From contig SVSR01000015.1 of NCBI GenBank assembly GCA_015064205.1, positions 1-45,284 of the forward strand: a DNA stretch of 45,284 bases, in the 5' to 3' direction. This DNA comes from Oscillospiraceae bacterium. Lineage in GTDB: Bacteria > Bacillota > Clostridia > Oscillospirales > CAG-272. Position 1 is the stretch's first letter. Each line of letters begins with the position of its first letter. Positions 25,828 to 34,277 of this stretch are shown here, in pieces. Position numbers and translations under genes: made by a program. The notes below the pieces were generated by a model. The model worked only from the letters and a program-made list of their open reading frames with translations, searched no databases and was not told the DNA's origin.

Positions 25828-28266
25828 ATGAAGACAAAACTTCAAATTGAAAATAGCACGGGAGAGGCTGCTGTAAAGGATTTTGTAAGAATACTTGAAA
25901 ATAAGTATATGAAGTCCCCGAAAGAAGCAACTCCCGACGAAATAAATTCAGCCATAGCAGAAGCGGTGATTATGCGATTCGCGGGTAACCGACGTCTTGC
26001 CGCTTTGCCTGAAAAGGGCAAAAAAAGAGCGTACTACCTTTCGGCCGAATTTCTTGTAGGTAGAGCTGTGTATAACAATTTGCTCTCACTTGGCCTTGAA
26101 GAGCATTTTGCTGACGAGCTTAAAAGCGCGGGGTCGGATTATTCTTGTTTAAAGAATGCAGACGACGCAGGACTCGGCAACGGCGGACTCGGCAGACTTG
26201 CGGCATGCTTTGTTGACTCCGCGGCAGCACTCGGTATGCCTCTTATCGGATACGGTATCAGATATAAATACGGCATATTCAAGCAACAGATTGACGGGGA
26301 GGGACAGAGTGAAGTTCCCCATGACTGGACAAAATGGGGAGATATGTGGTCTGTCCAGAGATCAGACAGTGCAAAGAAAGTAACATTTGATGATATGAGC
26401 GTTGAGGCGATCCCTTATGATATGCCCGTATTCGGATACGATAATAATTTTGCAACTTATATAAGACTTTGGGAGGCAAGACCTACCAAGCCGTTTGATT
26501 TCAAGCTTTTCAACGAGCAGAAATATGCAGAAGCGTTAGAAGAAAAAAACACGGCGGAAAATATCTCAAGAGTGCTTTATCCCGCTGATGATACTGACGA
26601 GGGTAAAAAGTTAAGACTTCGTCAGCAGTACTTTTTTGCATCTGCCTCGGTTCAGGACGTTATAGAACAGTATAAGAGCGTGCACGGTAGCGATTTTTCC
26701 CATTTTGCAGAGGAAAACATGTTTCAGCTCAATGACACGCACCCCGTTGTTGCTGTTGTTGAATTTATACGCGTCCTTTGTGAAGATGAGGATATGAGCT
26801 TTGAGGATGCTTATGAAATTGCAAGAAAATCATTTGCGTATACAAATCACACCGTAATGAGCGAAGCACTTGAAAAATGGGATGCAAAGCTTTTTAAATC
26901 AATACTTTCAAATATTTACGGATATATAGAGAAGATCGAGTCTAAGCTTATCGGCGAGCTTTCAGCTAAAGACGTAAGTAAAAATGAGCTTGAGGGAATG
27001 AAAATACTCTCAGACGGAAAAATATGTATGGCTAATCTTGCCGTATTCATGTCAAGGCGAGTTAACGGAGTTGCCCAAATACACACGGATATACTAAAAA
27101 GAAGTATTTTTGAAACATGGAACCGAACTTATCCCGGAAAGATAATAAATATTACAAACGGTATAACTCAAAGACGTTGGCTTGCCGTGGCAAACCCCGA
27201 GCTTGCCGCGTTTACAACGCGACTGCTTGGCGATAACAAATGGTTAAGCGAGCTTTCGCGTATAGGCTCAATAGCAAAATATGCAGACGATAAAACGGTA
27301 ATTGACGATTTTAATAATATCAAGCGTTACCGCCGCCGCGTTCTTGCAGATTTTATAAACGAAAAAGAGGGAAAGAGGATAGACCCCGACAGCGTTTTTG
27401 ATATACAGATAAAACGTATACACGAATATAAAAGGCAGCTATTGAATGCTCTTGCCGTGCTTGAAATGTACTTTGAGATAAAGGACGGCACGCTTAAGAA
27501 TCCGATGCCCGTAACGGTTATATTCGGGGGCAAGTCAGCGCCGGGATACCGCCGTGCTAAGGCTATAATACGTCTTATATGCGAGATCGAAAAGTTAGTG
27601 TCCTCAGACCCTGTTGCAAGTAAATATATAAACGTCCATTTCGTTGAAGACTATAACGTTTCGTATGCTGAGCTCCTCGTTGGTGCCGCGGATATATCCG
27701 AGCAGATATCAACAGCGGGAACAGAGGCGAGCGGTACGGGCAATATGAAGATGATGTTAAACGGAGCGCTCACTCTCGGTACACTTGACGGAGCGAACGT
27801 TGAGATAGTAAAAGAAGCCGGCAGAGAAAATAATTATATCTTCGGGGCGCTTGTTGACGAGATCGAAAAGATCAGGGGAACATATGAGCCCTTTGAAATA
27901 TATGAAAAGGATAAGCGCATAAAGCGAGTGCTTGATACGCTCAAGGACGGTACTCTTGACGACGGCTCGAGCGGACTTTTCAGAGAACTTTACGATTCAC
28001 TTCTGACGGAAGAGGGAAGGGACAGATATTTTCTTCTCTATGATTTTGACTCTTATCTTCGCACAAAGCTTCGTGCTATCTCTGATTTTGAAGACAGAAT
28101 CAAGACCGCAAAGATGGGACTTTATAATATGGCAGGAGCAGGAGTTTTCTCGTCAGACAGAGCAATAAAAAGCTATGCAGAGAAGATCTGGGAAATATCG
28201 CCCGTAAAGGTAGCAGGAGACGACAATAAAAACTATAACGAGGTCGTTCAAAGCATAAAGTTATAA
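25828..28266 (+). CDS. glgP: Glycogen/maltodextrin phosphorylase
   Basis: An 812-residue GT35 phosphorylase that releases glucose-1-phosphate from alpha-1,4-glucans. The PLP-binding lysine is K641 in EASGTGNMKMMLNGAL; GLGNGGLGRLAACF, RIHEYKRQLLN and LGTLDGANVEI are family landmarks. The start ATG 25828 has AGGAG seven bases upstream; an in-frame TTG at 25798 is not supported. Close spacing to malQ places it at the end of the maltodextrin operon, so imported dextrins would be shortened by MalQ and phosphorolysed here. MalP versus GlgP naming cannot be decided from sequence. Confidence 0.95.
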   Translation: MKTKLQIENSTGEAAVKDFVRILENKYMKSPKEATPDEINSAIAEAVIMRFAGNRRLAALPEKGKKRAYYLSAEFLVGRAVYNNLLSLGLEEHFADELKSAGSDYSCLKNADDAGLGNGGLGRLAACFVDSAAALGMPLIGYGIRYKYGIFKQQIDGEGQSEVPHDWTKWGDMWSVQRSDSAKKVTFDDMSVEAIPYDMPVFGYDNNFATYIRLWEARPTKPFDFKLFNEQKYAEALEEKNTAENISRVLYPADDTDEGKKLRLRQQYFFASASVQDVIEQYKSVHGSDFSHFAEENMFQLNDTHPVVAVVEFIRVLCEDEDMSFEDAYEIARKSFAYTNHTVMSEALEKWDAKLFKSILSNIYGYIEKIESKLIGELSAKDVSKNELEGMKILSDGKICMANLAVFMSRRVNGVAQIHTDILKRSIFETWNRTYPGKIINITNGITQRRWLAVANPELAAFTTRLLGDNKWLSELSRIGSIAKYADDKTVIDDFNNIKRYRRRVLADFINEKEGKRIDPDSVFDIQIKRIHEYKRQLLNALAVLEMYFEIKDGTLKNPMPVTVIFGGKSAPGYRRAKAIIRLICEIEKLVSSDPVASKYINVHFVEDYNVSYAELLVGAADISEQISTAGTEASGTGNMKMMLNGALTLGTLDGANVEIVKEAGRENNYIFGALVDEIEKIRGTYEPFEIYEKDKRIKRVLDTLKDGTLDDGSSGLFRELYDSLLTEEGRDRYFLLYDFDSYLRTKLRAISDFEDRIKTAKMGLYNMAGAGVFSSDRAIKSYAEKIWEISPVKVAGDDNKNYNEVVQSIKL

Positions 28267-28313
28267 AAAAGCTTAAATAAATGGGGAAATATTAAAAAAG
28301 TTTTGAAAAACAC

Positions 28314-28342
28314 TTGATTTTATTGAAAAAAAGTGATATAAT
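28314..28342 (+). promoter_or_regulatory. Predicted promoter of the rimP-infB operon
   Basis: TTGATT (28314-28319), a 17-bp spacer and a perfect TATAAT (28337-28342) lie 79 bp before rimP. Confidence 0.75.
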
Positions 28343-28366
28343 GTCAAAGTAATGTTAATAAACGAA

Positions 28367-28399
28367 GGAGAGTGGTTGAAAGACCACTCTTACTTTTTG
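28367..28399 (+). promoter_or_regulatory. Leader hairpin with U-rich tail before rimP
   Basis: AGAGTGGT (28369-28376) pairs with ACCACTCT (28383-28390), followed by TTACTTTTTG. Located about 20 bases after the predicted transcription start, it looks like a small attenuator or 5' stabilising hairpin. NusA-linked autoregulation through it is an inference. Confidence 0.5.
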
Positions 28400-28421
28400 T
28401 TAAAACAGAAAGGAAAAAGAA

Positions 28422-28898
28422 GTGAAAAAAGGGGCAAAAAATATTGCGTCGGCAGTATCAGAACTTCTCTTGGGTACTGTAAACGAGCTTGGTTATGAGC
28501 TTTGGGACGTTGAATACGTAAAAGAGGGCTCTGAATACTATCTCAGAATAACGATCGATAGTGAAGATGGAATAACTATTGACGATTGCGAAAAAGTGCA
28601 CCGTGCAATAGACCCTATCCTTGACGAAGCAGACCCGATTGAAGATTCGTATCATCTTGAGGTGTCCTCTCCCGGAATTGAGAGGGAATTAAAGTACGAC
28701 TGGCACTTTGATGTGTTTGTTGGCTCCGAGGTGGAAGCAAAGCTTTATGCGCCGATAAACGGAACAAAAAGCGTTCGCGGCGAGCTCGTTTCTAAAACCG
28801 AAGAGGGCGTGTGTATCAAAACTCATGACGGCGAGATCATTTTGCCTGATGATAAAGTAGCAAAAGTTCAGACGGTGTTTGATTTTGACAACGACTGA
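28422..28898 (+). CDS. rimP: Ribosome maturation factor RimP
   Basis: A 158-residue RimP, required for 30S subunit maturation. Visible: GYELWDVEYVKEGSEYYLRI, then ITIDDCEKVHRAIDPILDE and the highly conserved YHLEVSSPGIERELK. The start codon is GTG (28422) preceded by AAAGGA. It opens the conserved rimP-nusA-ylxR-ylxQ-infB operon, which supports the identification. Confidence 0.95.
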   Translation: MKKGAKNIASAVSELLLGTVNELGYELWDVEYVKEGSEYYLRITIDSEDGITIDDCEKVHRAIDPILDEADPIEDSYHLEVSSPGIERELKYDWHFDVFVGSEVEAKLYAPINGTKSVRGELVSKTEEGVCIKTHDGEIILPDDKVAKVQTVFDFDND

Positions 28899-28940
28899 TA
28901 CTATTTAAACACAATAGCTTTTTGAAAGGAAATATAAAAA

Positions 28941-30038
28941 ATGAACAAGGAATTCTTTGAAGCGCTTGATTTGTTTGAAAAGGAAAAGGGAATATCCAAA
29001 GAGTATATAATCGAGCGTGTACAGGCGGCACTTGAAAATGCGTATAAGCACGAGCTTGGCGGTCAGGCGCTTATCAGAGTAAATATTGACCCTGTTAAGA
29101 GTGATATCAAGGTATACCGTCAGAGAACGGTAGTTGAAGAGGTAACAAACGAAATTACAGAAATTTCTCTTGAAGAAGCAAAAACGCTTAATAAGAGACA
29201 TAAGATAGGCTCTGTTGTTGAAAGCGAAGTAAAGCCTAAGAATTTAAGAAGACTTTCGGCTATGGGTGCTAAGTCTGTCTTTATTCAGGGCATCAGAGAA
29301 GCTGAGCGTTCGATGATGCTTCGTGAATACGAAGAAAAGAAAGAAGAGATCGTAACGGCAACGGTTGATAAGATAGATCCTGAAACAGGTGACGTTATCG
29401 TAGATACCGGAACAAGCCGCGTAACGCTCAAGCGCGACGAACAGATACCCGGCGAGGTATATACCGTAAATCAGAAGATAAAGGTATTTATAATGGAAGT
29501 CAAGAAGGACAACACGCAGAGAGGTCCGCTTGCAACCATATCGAGAACTCATGCAGGTCTTGTAAAGAGACTTTTCGAACTTGAAATACCTGAAATACAG
29601 GACGGTACGGTCGTTATAAAGGGTGTATCCCGTGAGGCCGGTGTCAGAACAAAGATCGCTGTAATGTCAAGAGATGAAAACGTTGATCCGATCGGCGCAT
29701 GTATCGGTAGCAAGAGAATGAGAATCAACAGTATAACCGATGAGCTTGGCGGCGAAAAGATCGACATAATCAAGTATAGCGAAGACCCTGCTGAATATAT
29801 ATCAAAGGCACTTGCGCCTGCAACAGTTAACGACGTTATAATAATAAACGCCGCAGAAAAGACCTGCAGAGCAGTTGTAGACAGCGATCAGCTTTCTCTT
29901 GCTATCGGTAAGAAGGGCTTGAACGCACGCCTTGCGGCAATACTTACAGGCTATAAGATAGACATTAAAACAACCGCTGACGACATTGCTGAAGCAAATT
30001 ATCCGGATGAAGTTGCTCCCAGCGAAGACGAACAGTGA
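28941..30038 (+). CDS. nusA: Transcription termination/antitermination factor NusA
   Basis: A 365-residue NusA, the usual short Gram-positive form without the C-terminal acidic repeats of Proteobacteria. The RNA-polymerase-binding N domain starts MNKEFFEALDLFEKEKGISK; an S1 domain follows at about 135-200 (TATVDKIDPETGDVIVDTG); KH domains include GACIGSKRMRINSITDELGG and AIGKKGLNARLAA. A GAAAGG site precedes the ATG. Confidence 0.97.
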   Translation: MNKEFFEALDLFEKEKGISKEYIIERVQAALENAYKHELGGQALIRVNIDPVKSDIKVYRQRTVVEEVTNEITEISLEEAKTLNKRHKIGSVVESEVKPKNLRRLSAMGAKSVFIQGIREAERSMMLREYEEKKEEIVTATVDKIDPETGDVIVDTGTSRVTLKRDEQIPGEVYTVNQKIKVFIMEVKKDNTQRGPLATISRTHAGLVKRLFELEIPEIQDGTVVIKGVSREAGVRTKIAVMSRDENVDPIGACIGSKRMRINSITDELGGEKIDIIKYSEDPAEYISKALAPATVNDVIIINAAEKTCRAVVDSDQLSLAIGKKGLNARLAAILTGYKIDIKTTADDIAEANYPDEVAPSEDEQ

Positions 30039-30092
30039 TAACCGAAACAAAGTGAAATAAGATTATAGATAAAGGAGCGTTCTGTAAAGCTT

Positions 30093-30371
30093 ATGCAGAA
30101 TAAACCCCAAAAGAAAATACCTCAGAGACGTTGTGTCGGATGCAGTACAACAAAGTCCAAGCAGGAGCTGATCCGTGTTGTGCGCGATCCTGACGGAAAT
30201 GTTTCGATAGATTTCAAGGGAAAGAAATCGGGCAGAGGCGCATATATATGTCCAAGCGTCGATTGCTTTAAAAAGGCGCTCAAGTCAAAAAGACTTGATA
30301 ACAATTTAAACGTCACGATTCCTGAGGAGATAATCGAAGAGCTTACCTCTGCTATAAAAAGGGGTGAGTGA
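30093..30371 (+). CDS. ylxR: YlxR/RnpM family RNA-binding protein
   Basis: A 92-residue YlxR protein. IPQRRCVGCSTTKSKQELIRVV near the N terminus and GKKSGRGAYICPSVDCFKKALK are the family signatures. Known homologues bind RNA; the B. subtilis protein modulates RNase P. Its position between nusA and ylxQ is the conserved one. Confidence 0.93.
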   Translation: MQNKPQKKIPQRRCVGCSTTKSKQELIRVVRDPDGNVSIDFKGKKSGRGAYICPSVDCFKKALKSKRLDNNLNVTIPEEIIEELTSAIKRGE

Positions 30372-30377
30372 GAGGGC

Positions 30378-30737
30378 ATGGATCATACTGACGTATTAAA
30401 AAGCATAGGACTTGCCGCCAGAGCACGTAAGGTAGTCTTTGGAAGCGCGCTTACATTGGAAAGCGTATCTTTGAAAAAAACGGTACTTGTGCTTATGGCA
30501 AAAGATGCTTCGGAAAATACTAAAAAAAGGGTTTTGAGATGCTGTGTGGAAAATAATACAGAGCATCAAGCGCTCGGGTGTGACGGCGGTACGCTCGCTC
30601 ATGCTCTGGGTAAAAATAAGCCGCTTGCCGTAATAGGTATTACAGACGAGAATCTGTCTGTTTTGATAAAACGCAAGCTTGGCGATATAAATGATAATAA
30701 CGCTTCTTTAATGACTTTCAGTGAAAGTGAGGTTTAA
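30378..30737 (+). CDS. ylxQ: L7Ae/L30e-family ribosomal protein (YlxQ)
   Basis: A 119-residue member of the L7Ae/L30e RNA-binding family: [40 protein letters not shown] and [17 protein letters not shown]. Likely binds kink-turn-like RNA on the ribosome. It lies six bases after ylxR and overlaps the extended upstream frame of infB, so translation is coupled along the operon. Confidence 0.9.
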   Translation: MDHTDVLKSIGLAARARKVVFGSALTLESVSLKKTVLVLMAKDASENTKKRVLRCCVENNTEHQALGCDGGTLAHALGKNKPLAVIGITDENLSVLIKRKLGDINDNNASLMTFSESEV

Positions 30738-30741
30738 CAGT

Positions 30742-33258
30742 ATGCCGGTAAATCAGGTAAAATATAAAATCAGCACTCTTGCCAAGGAGCTTGAAATAAA
30801 GAATAAGGAGCTTCTTGACACAATAACGAACGCAGGACTTTCAGGCAAAACACAGTCGGGCAGTCTTGACGAAACAGAGTTTAATATAGTTCTTGAACTG
30901 CTCACGTCAACTCATCAGGTGGATAGTATGGACGCGTATATGAACAAGGAAGTTATCATAGAAGCGCCCCAAAAGCCCGAGCCTGCACGTGAGGAAGTTA
31001 AGGAAGCGGGTAAGGGGGAAAAGACTGACGAAAATACAGAGCAAAAGGATGTTGAAAAGAAGCCGCAAACTCCTGCTTTTAAGCCTAAGGTCAAGGAAGC
31101 ACCCATGACAAAGCTTGAAAAATTTGAAAAGTTCCGCAACGGCGCAGCAGCTCAGCCTCAGAAGAACGAGAAAAAGGCAGAGCAACGCCGTGATAACAGA
31201 GATACACGCCAGAGTATAAAACCTACAACGGGGGCAAAGGGCGAAGTAAAGTTTACAGACGATTCAGCGGTCAAGTCAGGCAAGGGAAGCCAGAGAATTG
31301 TAGACACAAGAACGTCTACCGTCGACCTTTCCAAGTACGACGAACGCCTTGAAAGCTTCGTTGACCACAGCAAAAAGAACTTTAGCCCCGAAAAGCAGAA
31401 GATAAAGAACAAAGGCCGCGACAGCTTCTCGCGTGACAGAGAGAAGGAAAAAGAGCGCCTCGCTATGGAAAAGCTTAAAAAGCTTAACTTTGAAAAAGCG
31501 AAGAAACAGCAGCTTACAGTTCATATCCCCGATGAAATAAGCGTAAGCGAGCTTGCGGTACGTCTTAAAGTAACTGCGGCAGAGGTAGTAAAGAGACTCA
31601 TGATGCTCGGCGTTATGGCGAACGTCAATATGGTGATCGACTACGATACTGCTTATCTCGTTGCCGACGAGCTTGGCGCAAAGGTTGAAAAGGAAGTTGT
31701 TGTAACTATCGAAGAAAAGCTCTTTGACGAAGCAGAGGATAATCCCGAAAACCTCGTACAGAGAAGCCCCGTAGTTGTTGTTATGGGTCACGTTGACCAC
31801 GGTAAAACGTCGATACTCGACGCTATCCGCCATACTAACGTAACAACAGGCGAGGCAGGCGGTATTACACAGCATATCGGTGCGTACAGAGTAAATGTCA
31901 AGGGCAAGGATATCACATTCCTTGATACACCCGGACACGCAGCATTTACAGCAATGCGTGCACGTGGAGCTATGGCAACGGATATAGCAATACTTGTTGT
32001 TGCAGCAGATGACGGTATCATGCCGCAGACGGTAGAAGCGATCAACCATGCAAAAGCAGCAGGTATTGAAATTATAGTTGCAATAAACAAAATGGATAAG
32101 CATACCGCTAACCCCGATGCGGTAAAGCAGGAGCTTACAAAATACGAGCTTGTACCCGAAGAGTGGGGCGGAGACGTTATATGCGTACCCGTATCTGCAC
32201 TCACAAAGATGGGTATCGACGACCTTCTTGAAAACGTGCTGCTTGTTGCCGAAATGAAGGAGCTCAAGGCAAACCCCAACAGACGAGCAAAGGGTATAAT
32301 TATCGAAGCAAAGCTCGACCGTGGCCGTGGTCCCGTTGCAACAGTGCTCGTTCAGAACGGTACACTCAACAGTGGTGATATAGTGATTGCAGGAACGTCA
32401 GTCGGACGTGTCCGTGCGATGACCGACGAAAACGGAAGAAGAGTTCACACGGCAGGCCCGTCTGTTCCCGTTGAGATCACAGGCCTTGCAGAAGTACCTG
32501 AGGCAGGCGACGAATTTGCGGCAGTTGAAGACGAAAGAATGGCAAGAGAACTTGCTGAACAGCGTAAGGCCAAGATCAAGGAAGATTCCTTCAAGGCTAA
32601 CAGCAAGGCTAACCTGGACGACCTCTTTGCTCAGATCGCAGAGGGCGTTAAGGAACTCAACATCATCATCAAGGCTGACGTTGGCGGCTCTGCAGAAGCA
32701 GTCAAGGCTTCGCTTGTTAAGCTTTCAAACGATGAAGTCAAGGTAAAGGTAATACACAGCGCAGTTGGCGGTATCACCGAAGGCGACGTAATGCTTGCGT
32801 CGGCGTCAAACGCTATTATAATCGGCTTTAACGTACGTCCCGATAAGACGGCTATCGACTCGGCCGAGGAAAAGGGCGTTGATATAAGAACCTACCGTAT
32901 CATTTACGAATGTATCGACGAAGTTGAAGCGGCGATGAAGGGTATGCTTGCTCCCAAGTTCAAGGAGGTTGTACTTGGTCATGCAGAGGTTCGCCAGACA
33001 ATCCACGTACCAAACGTTGGTACTATAGCAGGTTCTTACGTTCAGGACGGTAAGGTTACAAGAAACTCTGAAATCCGTGTAGTGCGTGACGGTGTTGTTA
33101 TTTTCGAAGACAAGATATCCTCGCTCAAGCGCTTCAAAGACGATGCTAAGGAAGTCCTGCAGGGCTACGAGTGCGGTATCGGACTTGAAAAGTTCAACGA
33201 CATCAAGGTCGGCGATATACTCGAAGCATACGAAATGCAGGAAGTCGAACGTCCGTAA
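30742..33258 (+). CDS. infB: Translation initiation factor IF-2
   Basis: An 838-residue IF-2 GTPase that places initiator tRNA on the 30S subunit. The N-terminal region has two IF2-N helical modules ([19 protein letters not shown] and [21 protein letters not shown]) separated by a charged linker. G1 is GHVDHGKTS (349-357), G3 [10 protein letters not shown]4 NKMDK. Domains II-IV follow, ending in [12 protein letters not shown] chose ATG 30742, with AGTGAGG nine bases upstream; a GTG seven codons earlier overlaps ylxQ. The last codons CGT CCG TAA come from a repeat element shared with other gene ends in the window. rbfA, often next, is absent. Confidence 0.97.
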   Translation: MPVNQVKYKISTLAKELEIKNKELLDTITNAGLSGKTQSGSLDETEFNIVLELLTSTHQVDSMDAYMNKEVIIEAPQKPEPAREEVKEAGKGEKTDENTEQKDVEKKPQTPAFKPKVKEAPMTKLEKFEKFRNGAAAQPQKNEKKAEQRRDNRDTRQSIKPTTGAKGEVKFTDDSAVKSGKGSQRIVDTRTSTVDLSKYDERLESFVDHSKKNFSPEKQKIKNKGRDSFSRDREKEKERLAMEKLKKLNFEKAKKQQLTVHIPDEISVSELAVRLKVTAAEVVKRLMMLGVMANVNMVIDYDTAYLVADELGAKVEKEVVVTIEEKLFDEAEDNPENLVQRSPVVVVMGHVDHGKTSILDAIRHTNVTTGEAGGITQHIGAYRVNVKGKDITFLDTPGHAAFTAMRARGAMATDIAILVVAADDGIMPQTVEAINHAKAAGIEIIVAINKMDKHTANPDAVKQELTKYELVPEEWGGDVICVPVSALTKMGIDDLLENVLLVAEMKELKANPNRRAKGIIIEAKLDRGRGPVATVLVQNGTLNSGDIVIAGTSVGRVRAMTDENGRRVHTAGPSVPVEITGLAEVPEAGDEFAAVEDERMARELAEQRKAKIKEDSFKANSKANLDDLFAQIAEGVKELNIIIKADVGGSAEAVKASLVKLSNDEVKVKVIHSAVGGITEGDVMLASASNAIIIGFNVRPDKTAIDSAEEKGVDIRTYRIIYECIDEVEAAMKGMLAPKFKEVVLGHAEVRQTIHVPNVGTIAGSYVQDGKVTRNSEIRVVRDGVVIFEDKISSLKRFKDDAKEVLQGYECGIGLEKFNDIKVGDILEAYEMQEVERP

Positions 33259-33335
33259 TGACGGACAGCCAGGGCGCGTGTGGAGACTGAGTAAATTTAT
33301 AGTCTCAACTCGTACTCTATTGTCTGATATAATTC
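33250..33335 (+). repeat. Gene-end repeat element, copy A (3' end of infB)
   Basis: First of three related ~90-bp elements. It begins at the final Arg-Pro-stop of infB with CGTCCG, forms a GTCCGT/ACGGAC hairpin around the stop codon, has an inner GAGACT/AGTCTC stem, and ends in an AT-rich stretch with ACTCTATTGTCTGAT. Copies B (33761-33846) and C (36368-36458) occupy the same position relative to their own genes. Confidence 0.75.
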
Positions 33336-33340
33336 AATTC

Positions 33341-33366
33341 AAAAGGCACCCAAATGGGTGCCTTTG
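33341..33366 (+). terminator. Terminator of the rimP-infB operon
   Basis: AAAGGCACCC, loop AAAT, GGGTGCCTTT, close behind repeat copy A. Confidence 0.8.
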
Positions 33367-33375
33367 CTATTTTAG

Positions 33376-33426
33376 CCTCGCCCTATGGGAGAGGTGGCAC
33401 GCCGTATGGCGTGACGGAGAGGGCTT
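33376..33426. repeat. Intergenic repeat-like block with nested hairpins
   Basis: The block contains GGGAGAGGTGGCAC, then a GCACGCC/GGCGTG hairpin, then ACGGAGAGGG. It resembles a compact palindromic repeat seen between genes in related gut bacteria as far as I recall, but no second copy is present in this window, so the call is tentative. Confidence 0.4.
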
Positions 33427-33456
33427 CTAAAAATATAATATTATTTCCTATTTTAT

Positions 33457-33497
33457 GGCGCCAAACGCTTGCAATTGATTTACTATTATGCTATAAT
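33457..33497 (+). promoter_or_regulatory. Promoter of structured RNA copy 2, with conserved upstream box
   Basis: GGCGCC (33457-33462) through TTGCAA (33469-33474), then a 17-bp spacer and TATAAT (33492-33497). The upstream block and -35 match those of copy 1 base for base, while the spacer differs. Confidence 0.82.
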
Positions 33498-33500
33498 ATT

Positions 33501-33666
33501 CTTGCGACATAAATGAATATAAATCTACGGTTAAGGAGAAAACTACCTTGGTAAAAGGTGCTTTCTCTTCTAAACTTATGCCTTAACTGTGGATAGGTTC
33601 ATTTGTGTCGCAGCAATTGAGGGGAAAGCACTTTTTCGGTGCGTTCCTTTCGGGGCGCACTTTTTT
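33501..33666 (+). ncRNA. Structured noncoding RNA, copy 2 (unassigned family)
   Basis: A ~165-nt RNA homologous to 7911-8070. Closing helix TGCGACATAAATGAA (33503-33517) pairs with 33598-33612, including a U-G pair at the same place as in copy 1. Helix 2 is 33523-33536 with 33581-33594 (14 bp). The inner hairpin GAGAAA...TTTCTC carries ACCTT-GGTAA-AAGGT. A 3' hairpin GTGCGTTCC/GGGGCGCAC plus six Us terminates it. Compared with copy 1, the core of helix 1 changes GCTAC/GTAGC to GCGAC/GTCGC and helix 2 is largely rewritten on both strands, while GGAAAGCACTTTTTCGGTGC stays identical. No reading frame is conserved. Confidence 0.8.
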
Positions 33667-33674
33667 ATTTTATA

Positions 33675-33719
33675 AAGTGGTTTCCTCGAAAAAGTTTTCC
33701 TTCATTGTTGCGACACAAT
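33675..33719 (-). repeat. Inverted partial copy of the 3' part of the structured RNA
   Basis: Read on the minus strand this segment runs TTGTGTCGCAACAATGAAGG then AAAACTTTTTCGAGGAAACC, a diverged copy of TTGTGTCGCAGCAATTGAGG then GGAAAGCACTTTTTCGGTGC in copy 2. With copy 2 it makes a large imperfect palindrome spanning about 33603-33719. Confidence 0.6.
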
Positions 33720-33723
33720 CAAA

Positions 33724-33746
33724 CAAGGCACCCGTATGGGTGCCTT
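33724..33746 (-). terminator. Terminator of the ABC/LytTR/DUF3021 operon
   Basis: AAGGCACCC, loop, GGGTGCCTT, placed ~90 bp past the DUF3021 stop on the minus strand and behind repeat copy B. It can also stop plus-strand transcripts. Confidence 0.75.
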
Positions 33747-33760
33747 CGTTCATTCTATAT

Positions 33761-33846
33761 AAATTTTATCATACAATGGAGTATGGGTCGAGACTTTAAA
33801 GTCCGGCAGACCTCATGCGCGCTATGGCCGTCTGTCCTCACGGACG
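33761..33846 (-). repeat. Gene-end repeat element, copy B (3' end of DUF3021 gene)
   Basis: Read on the minus strand it starts with CGTCCGTGAGGACAGACGG, supplying the last two codons (Arg-Pro) and the TGA stop of the DUF3021 gene, followed by CCATAGCGCGCATGAGG, a GACTTTAAAGTC palindrome, and ACTCCATTGTATGAT. Clearly homologous to copies A and C. Confidence 0.8.
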
Positions 33847-34275
33847 GAGCTGTTGCTTTTCCTTTAATATTTTGTTGATTTTTTTAGTGTTTTTCGTGAT
33901 TATTAAGTAGATTGTCGCCCATATCAGTAAATAGCCCAAAACAAAAATAGCAGAAAAAACTAAAATAGGATCCCAACCCCATTCAAGCCATCCGTTTATC
34001 AGATAAGCAGCTAAATAGCTTATATATAAAACGCCGCCGTGAATTAAAATCGCGACCATCAGGGATAAACGCTCGATCTGATATATTACGTTCATTCCGC
34101 CTGCAATAAAGGCAAGTGCCGATAATGAGAATATGCCTAGGCAAACCTCGTTTACAGTCAGACTCTCTATACCGGTTTTATTTTGTAAAATAAGAAATAA
34201 TATCGCCAAAACAACAGGACCAAAGCCGCAAGCGATAAGTCCGCGTCGCAAAAATTCCAAAATACACTTTTTCAT
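33838..34275 (-). CDS. DUF3021 family four-helix membrane protein
   Basis: A 145-residue membrane protein with four hydrophobic segments (about 12-30, 42-63, 71-93, 103-125) and a lysine-rich cytoplasmic C terminus. This is the DUF3021 pattern. These proteins are typically encoded beside a LytTR regulator, as here (two bases after it), and are thought to restrain that regulator at the membrane. The final Leu-Arg-Pro-stop lies in a repeat element. Function is inferred from family and context. Confidence 0.8.
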   Translation of the reverse strand: MKKCILEFLRRGLIACGFGPVVLAILFLILQNKTGIESLTVNEVCLGIFSLSALAFIAGGMNVIYQIERLSLMVAILIHGGVLYISYLAAYLINGWLEWGWDPILVFSAIFVLGYLLIWATIYLIITKNTKKINKILKEKQQLRP

Positions 34276-34277
34276 AT

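Noticed and set aside
31276-32103. 275-codon open frame antisense to infB
   Set aside because: Overlaps the conserved IF-2 G domain, with cysteine- and tyrosine-rich composition and no family likeness; a shadow of the real gene.
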